From positions 1 through 36,718 of the forward strand of contig CAYNHQ010000013.1 in assembly GCA_964397255.1 (NCBI GenBank): DNA of 36,718 nucleotides, given 5' to 3'. A program made the translations under genes and the position numbers. This document shows, in pieces, positions 32,760 to 36,718 of the stretch (position 1 is the first letter of the stretch; every line of letters begins with the position of its first letter). This DNA comes from CAYNHQ01 sp964397255. Lineage in GTDB: Bacteria > Bdellovibrionota_G > JALEGL01 > DATDPG01. The notes beneath the pieces are model-generated. The model was not told the DNA's origin. It saw only the letters and a program-made list of their open reading frames with translations, and did not search any database.

Positions 32760-34781
32760 ATGCCGACGGCCAAAGGGATAGCCACGCAGTATGGTGAGCT
32801 GGCTCAAAAAATTCGAGAGCATGATTACCGATATTATGTCCTAGACTCCCCCACGATCTCCGACCGGGAATATGACCGCCTTTATAAAGAACTCCTCGAT
32901 TTAGAATCCAAGCACCCGGATCTTCGCACGAATGATTCCCCCTCCCAGCGGATTGGGGGAAAACCCCTCGATGAATTTAAAAAGGTCGTCCGAAAAGAGA
33001 AAATGATGTCGCTCGACAATACGTATAACGAAGGTGAACTTCGTGAGTTCTACGAGCGGGTTGTGGATGGATTAGGCACGGAGAAAATTGAGTTTGTGAT
33101 TGAACCAAAAATCGATGGACTCGGAATTGAATGCACGTATGAGGGTGGGCTTTTTGTTCTGGGTGCAACGCGAGGGGATGGCCTCATTGGCGAGGATGTC
33201 ACCGAAAATTTAAAAACGATTCGATCTATTCCTCTACGCCTTCAAAAAGGCGCACCTTCGAAAACGATAGTGATACGCGGCGAAGTGTATATGGAGCGAA
33301 AGGAACTGGAGCGGATCAATGAAGAGAGAATCAGTGAGGGGCTCCCAGAATATAAAAATCCGAGAAACTTTGCCGCAGGCTCTGTCAGATTGCTGGATCC
33401 TACGCTGACCGCCAAACGTTCCCTTCGGGCTCTCTTTTATCATTTACTCAGCGGCACAGAATGGGATGAACGTCAGAGCGATTCCATGGCCCGACTTCGA
33501 GCGTGGGGACTTCCGACACATAGAGAAATTCAGGTCGCAAAAGGAATGGATGAACTCTTATCCCTATGTGAATCGTGGCGTAAACGTCGACATGACCTTG
33601 CGTACGACATCGACGGCCTCGTCATTAAAGTGGATCGATATGCCCAACAGCGCTCCCTTGGAAGCACATCGAAATATCCACGGTGGGCGATCGCTTTTAA
33701 ATACGAAGCTGAACAGGCGACGACTCGTATCAATGCCATTCGCGTCCAAGTCGGACGAACAGGGGTTCTAACGCCTGTAGCTGATTTGGAACCCGTTCAA
33801 CTCGCGGGAACCACTGTTTCACACGCGAGCCTTCACAATGCGGAAGAAATTGAACGGAAAGACATTCGGATCGGAGATATAGCCCGAATTGAAAAAGCGG
33901 GAGAAATTATTCCGCAAGTCATCGAGGTTTTAAAAGAAAGACGAAGCGGAAAGGAAAAACGATTCTCTATGCCGAATCGATGTCCGGTCTGTGGCGGGCC
34001 TGTTGGAAAAGTTTCGGAAGAGGAGGTGGCCATTCGTTGTCTTAACGGACTTTCCTGTCCGGCTCAGCTCAAGGAATCCATTCGCTATTTTGCGACACGA
34101 AAGGCGATGAATATTGACGGCCTTGGCCCGGCCATCATCGATCAGCTCGTCAACAATAGGCTGGTGAAGGATGTCGCGGATCTCTTCGATCTATCACTGA
34201 ACCAGCTCGCACCCCTGGAACGGATGGCAAAAAAATCGGCTCAAAATTTAGTGGATGCGGTGGCCAAGGCGAAGAAAGAGGTAACGCTTCCGCGCCTTCT
34301 GACGGCGCTTGGAATACCTCAAGTCGGAGAGGTGGCGGCCGGCCAACTTGCGGAGCATTTCGGATCTGTCGATTCATTTCTCGGTGTTTCGGCCGAAAAA
34401 CTTCGTGCCGCCTTGGAAGAGATTCATGGAGTCGGACCCAAAATGGCCGAGGTCATTTCCGATTTTTTTGGAGATGCGAAAAATAGAAAAGTCATTGAAA
34501 AACTTCAGAAAAGAGGAATCTCGCCCCGATTTGAAAAACGAAGTCGAAAGGGGCCCCTGACCGGGTTGAGCTTTTGTATTACAGGCACGCTGAGCCGCTC
34601 GCGCGACGAAATAAAAGAAGAAATCATCCGTGCGGGAGGCGAATGGAACAGTGCCGTGACGAAAAATACGACCTATCTCGTAGCCGGCGAAAACACAGGT
34701 GCAAGCAAAATTGCCGATGCGAAAAAGAAAAACGTAACCATAATCGACGAAAAAAAACTGCATGAATTGATGACCCGCTAA
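32760..34781 (+). CDS. ligA: NAD-dependent DNA ligase
   Basis: A 673-aa NAD+-dependent ligase of standard size that seals nicks in replication and repair. Domains in order are Ia (HDYRYYVLDSPTISDREYDRLYKEL, NAD binding), the adenylation domain with the nucleophile K117 in EPKIDG, the OB fold, a four-Cys zinc finger (CPVCGG, then CLNGLSCPAQ near 405-430), the helix-hairpin-helix region and a C-terminal BRCT domain (about 595-673, starting GPLTGLSFCITGTLSRSR). All motifs look intact. ATG 32760 fits domain Ia. It is probably cotranscribed with the small upstream gene. Confidence 0.96.
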   Translation: MPTAKGIATQYGELAQKIREHDYRYYVLDSPTISDREYDRLYKELLDLESKHPDLRTNDSPSQRIGGKPLDEFKKVVRKEKMMSLDNTYNEGELREFYERVVDGLGTEKIEFVIEPKIDGLGIECTYEGGLFVLGATRGDGLIGEDVTENLKTIRSIPLRLQKGAPSKTIVIRGEVYMERKELERINEERISEGLPEYKNPRNFAAGSVRLLDPTLTAKRSLRALFYHLLSGTEWDERQSDSMARLRAWGLPTHREIQVAKGMDELLSLCESWRKRRHDLAYDIDGLVIKVDRYAQQRSLGSTSKYPRWAIAFKYEAEQATTRINAIRVQVGRTGVLTPVADLEPVQLAGTTVSHASLHNAEEIERKDIRIGDIARIEKAGEIIPQVIEVLKERRSGKEKRFSMPNRCPVCGGPVGKVSEEEVAIRCLNGLSCPAQLKESIRYFATRKAMNIDGLGPAIIDQLVNNRLVKDVADLFDLSLNQLAPLERMAKKSAQNLVDAVAKAKKEVTLPRLLTALGIPQVGEVAAGQLAEHFGSVDSFLGVSAEKLRAALEEIHGVGPKMAEVISDFFGDAKNRKVIEKLQKRGISPRFEKRSRKGPLTGLSFCITGTLSRSRDEIKEEIIRAGGEWNSAVTKNTTYLVAGENTGASKIADAKKKNVTIIDEKKLHELMTR

Positions 34782-34823
34782 TCCGCGCAGATTATGGCAC
34801 TCCCTTTGCTATCTCGGTAAAAG

Positions 34824-35900
34824 ATGGGGTTTAAACGAGTCTGGCTATTTTATCTGGCTACTCTTTGCGTATTGAGCTGCAAAGGTTTCGTAGATATTAC
34901 GGGGAAAGAAAACCCTCCTCTGACCGACGAACAAATCGCCGCAGCGGAAGCGGCCCATGGAAAGAAAAGAACCCCCGCTCCCACGCCTTCGCCTTCTCCT
35001 ACGGCGACACCTACGGCAAGCCCCACCGCATCACCGACGGCAACGTCTACGCCCACGGCATCACCGACACCTACGGCGGGATTGGATGAATTTGGAATCC
35101 GTGAAATTTATCCTACGGCATCAGGGTCAGGCAATCGGTGGAATTCTCTCCATTGGGCAAATGGAATACCTCGGTCGTTAACCGGATATCATTCGCGCGA
35201 CTCGTACGATCCGTTTAAGAATTCAAGTGGCGAGGGAATCACAATGCATCATGGAAGCGGTTGGGTCGAAATCGACGGCAACGGCATCATGAAATTGAAG
35301 GGCACCGATGCCAGCAACAAGGAGCCTCGTTTTTATCTCTACGACAAGAACTGGCAAAACGTTGAAGTCACCGTTTATTACCGTCGAATTACCGATGACA
35401 ATGTCTCTTATGCGGGCTTAGTGATCGGCGCACGGGGAGGCAAGGATGGTCACGATCCCGATATCGTTCCCACGGTCTATTGCACGGCTCGAACCTACTA
35501 TACAGCGATGCAAAATGATGGGCGAGAGGTCTTCGATAAAGAACTGGAACATCCCACGTCCGGAGGAAAATCCATTTCAGATCCGACGGGGCTCGGCGTT
35601 CCTCCATTTAACCAATGGATCGGAATGAAATTTATCGTCTACAACGTGAGCAACGGTGTCAGGCTGGAACAGTGGCGGGACATGACCGATGGAGCGAGCG
35701 GCGGAAACTGGGTGAAGATTGGAAGCTACACCGATACTGGAGGTTGGGCACCTCCAAGCAATTGTGGCTATCCCGTCGACGATCTCATCCGAGAAGCGGG
35801 AACCGTTTTCATTCGTAACACGGGAACCGACAACACCGGCGTCACACTCGAAGCCCAATACAAACGTCTCGTCGTAAGAGAAATCGTTCCCCCCTCTTAG
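34824..35900 (+). CDS. Lipoprotein with Pro/Thr linker and lectin-like domain
   Basis: A 358-aa protein with a lipoprotein signal (LCVLSC, C19). Residues about 49-86 are a Pro/Thr/Ser/Ala repeat linker. The rest is a single beta-rich domain (IREIYPTASGSGNRWNSLHWANG, VEIDGNGIMKLKGTDASNKEPRFYLYD, WQNVEVTVYYRRI, YAGLVIGARGGKDGH, FNQWIGMKFIVYN). This looks like a jelly-roll/concanavalin-type fold as in carbohydrate-binding or lyase proteins. No catalytic residues can be assigned. It would display a sugar-binding or degrading domain on the outer membrane. GGTAAAAG precedes the ATG. The linker DNA carries short repeats. Confidence 0.65.
   Translation: MGFKRVWLFYLATLCVLSCKGFVDITGKENPPLTDEQIAAAEAAHGKKRTPAPTPSPSPTATPTASPTASPTATSTPTASPTPTAGLDEFGIREIYPTASGSGNRWNSLHWANGIPRSLTGYHSRDSYDPFKNSSGEGITMHHGSGWVEIDGNGIMKLKGTDASNKEPRFYLYDKNWQNVEVTVYYRRITDDNVSYAGLVIGARGGKDGHDPDIVPTVYCTARTYYTAMQNDGREVFDKELEHPTSGGKSISDPTGLGVPPFNQWIGMKFIVYNVSNGVRLEQWRDMTDGASGGNWVKIGSYTDTGGWAPPSNCGYPVDDLIREAGTVFIRNTGTDNTGVTLEAQYKRLVVREIVPPS
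34970..35078 (+). repeat. Short tandem-like repeats encoding a Pro/Thr linker
   Basis: The linker DNA repeats CCTACGGC three times, at the 8-mer level (near 35008, 35020 and 35070), and GCATCACCGAC twice. It encodes repeated TASPT/TATPT units. Such DNA can change length by slippage without breaking the frame as long as multiples of three are gained or lost. Confidence 0.5.
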
Positions 35901-35918
35901 CTGTCGCGGTGATTGCTG

Positions 35919-36718
35919 CTAGTTTGTAGAGGGTGTTACTATCATGAGTTTCTTGGACGAACCGGAACTCATGCCGCCGGATGTGGAGCCACCAGAGGTC
36001 GGCGGAGGAGGGGGTGTGGAAACATTTATAAATGTCATAAGTCCTTTCTGTACTAAATTATCTGAGGGCACTCCACCACTCCCAATGGGCGTACCTCCAA
36101 GCAACACAATGTCAGAATTCCCATCGTTATTGAGGTCCATTACACCCATGCTGTTCGGCCAATAATTGTAGGAGCCGATTCGGAGGACATCGAGATGAGG
36201 AGTAGCAGCGAATGTTCCATCCCCATTTCCACGAAATACCGCTAGATATTTTGTATAATTAGACGCGGCATCTAAATATATTCCGACGAAATCCAGTATG
36301 CCGTCGCGATCGATATCGACCATAGAGAAGTTCTTATCGTCAAGACGATATCCCGCTCCGATTGCGGACCGGTAGCTAAAATGACCTGTGCCGTCTCCCA
36401 AATAGACTCTTACGTTTCTCGCCGTTGTATCGTAAGTAGTAACGATGATATCCATAAGTCCATCCCCATTCGCGTCAGCTGAGAGGAGTCGCTGGGAATA
36501 TCCATATGTCATGTCACCGCCACCGAACGCCGAATCGCCGATACGCGTATGTGTGCCCAAGCAGCTGCAAGTTGATCCTGAACACTGCTTGTTACCCAAG
36601 AGGACAAAGAGTTGAGATGACCCGCCAGCGGGTGCGCCCCAACGACCGTCCTGAATAACAACCGCCCCAGCCAGACCGCCCCAAACGACACACGGGTGAA
36701 ATTTAGAAAATCCACAGA
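35919..36718 (-). CDS. FG-GAP/VCBS repeat protein, 5' end outside window
   Basis: The frame is open to the right edge of the window, so the N-terminus is missing; the visible part is 265 codons. FG-GAP/VCBS repeats are clear: LLSADANGDGLMDIIVTTYD, VRVYLGDGTGHFSYRSA, SMVDIDRDGILDFVGIYLD, LAVFRGNGDGTFAATPHL and GVMDLNNDGNSDIVLLGG. Each has a DxNxDGxxD calcium loop, so the protein is probably a surface or secreted beta-propeller. An upstream Cys-rich patch (CSGSTCSCLG) and a C-terminal Pro/Gly/Ser tail flank the repeats. The stop lies 18 bp from the convergent lipoprotein gene. Confidence 0.8.
   Translation of the reverse strand, partial: CGFSKFHPCVVWGGLAGAVVIQDGRWGAPAGGSSQLFVLLGNKQCSGSTCSCLGTHTRIGDSAFGGGDMTYGYSQRLLSADANGDGLMDIIVTTYDTTARNVRVYLGDGTGHFSYRSAIGAGYRLDDKNFSMVDIDRDGILDFVGIYLDAASNYTKYLAVFRGNGDGTFAATPHLDVLRIGSYNYWPNSMGVMDLNNDGNSDIVLLGGTPIGSGGVPSDNLVQKGLMTFINVSTPPPPPTSGGSTSGGMSSGSSKKLMIVTPSTN

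Noticed and set aside
1..36718. CRISPR array, tRNA, rRNA or insertion sequence
   Set aside because: No regularly spaced repeats with spacers, no tRNA T-loop with matching acceptor stem and no transposase were seen.

Overview
The window is a compact bacterial chromosome segment of about 50% G+C. It carries no rRNA or tRNA, no insertion sequence and no phage module apart from one truncated BRO-N gene. Many predicted lipoproteins (type II signal peptides), an OmpA-type outer-membrane protein, an M16 protease pair, TPR proteins, an MJ0042-type zinc-ribbon protein and PATAN-, PilZ- and cNMP-binding-domain proteins point to a Gram-negative, deltaproteobacterium-like lineage (Myxococcota, Bdellovibrionota or a related uncultured group). 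That placement is inference from gene content only.

Layout. 1-5038: two small secreted proteins, a radical SAM protein, a HEAT-repeat protein, a TIGR02757/DUF2400 protein and two lipoproteins, all on the + strand. 5039-7797: an accessory-looking island with a candidate structured RNA leader, a 106-aa protein with a Rho_N/SAP-like helix-extension-helix, an intrinsic terminator and a YfhO-like membrane protein on the - strand. The terminator is a 67-bp near-copy of the start of the next gene. 7819-13113: signalling-type proteins (PilZ-like, TPR plus two cNMP-binding domains, C45 NTN-hydrolase plus TPR, PATAN/DUF4388). 13124-19471: a giant lipoprotein with a disabled HExxH motif, methylmalonyl-CoA epimerase, a lipoprotein and a zinc-ribbon/TPR protein. 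19457-23156: the truncated BRO-N gene, then divergent agmatinase and arginine decarboxylase, which together give arginine to agmatine to putrescine. 23157-27729: a - strand operon of OmpA, a PsbP/DcrB-like lipoprotein and catalytic and non-catalytic M16 subunits. 27790-29447: dGTPase-like HD hydrolase and MoaB. 29416-32369: a - strand operon of lysine 6-aminotransferase and a semialdehyde dehydrogenase, which should convert lysine to 2-aminoadipate. 32480-36718: an orphan TonB/AgmX-type C-terminal domain, LigA, a lipoprotein with a Pro/Thr linker and a partial FG-GAP repeat protein.

Most standalone evidence of regulation lies at four places: the leader and terminator at 5089-5828, the speA promoter, the lat promoter with its array of TGWCAG boxes, and the promoter at 61-89. 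All six convergent gene ends overlap, abut or lie within 18 bp of each other, with no recognisable intrinsic terminator between them. The most unusual region is 5039-7864.
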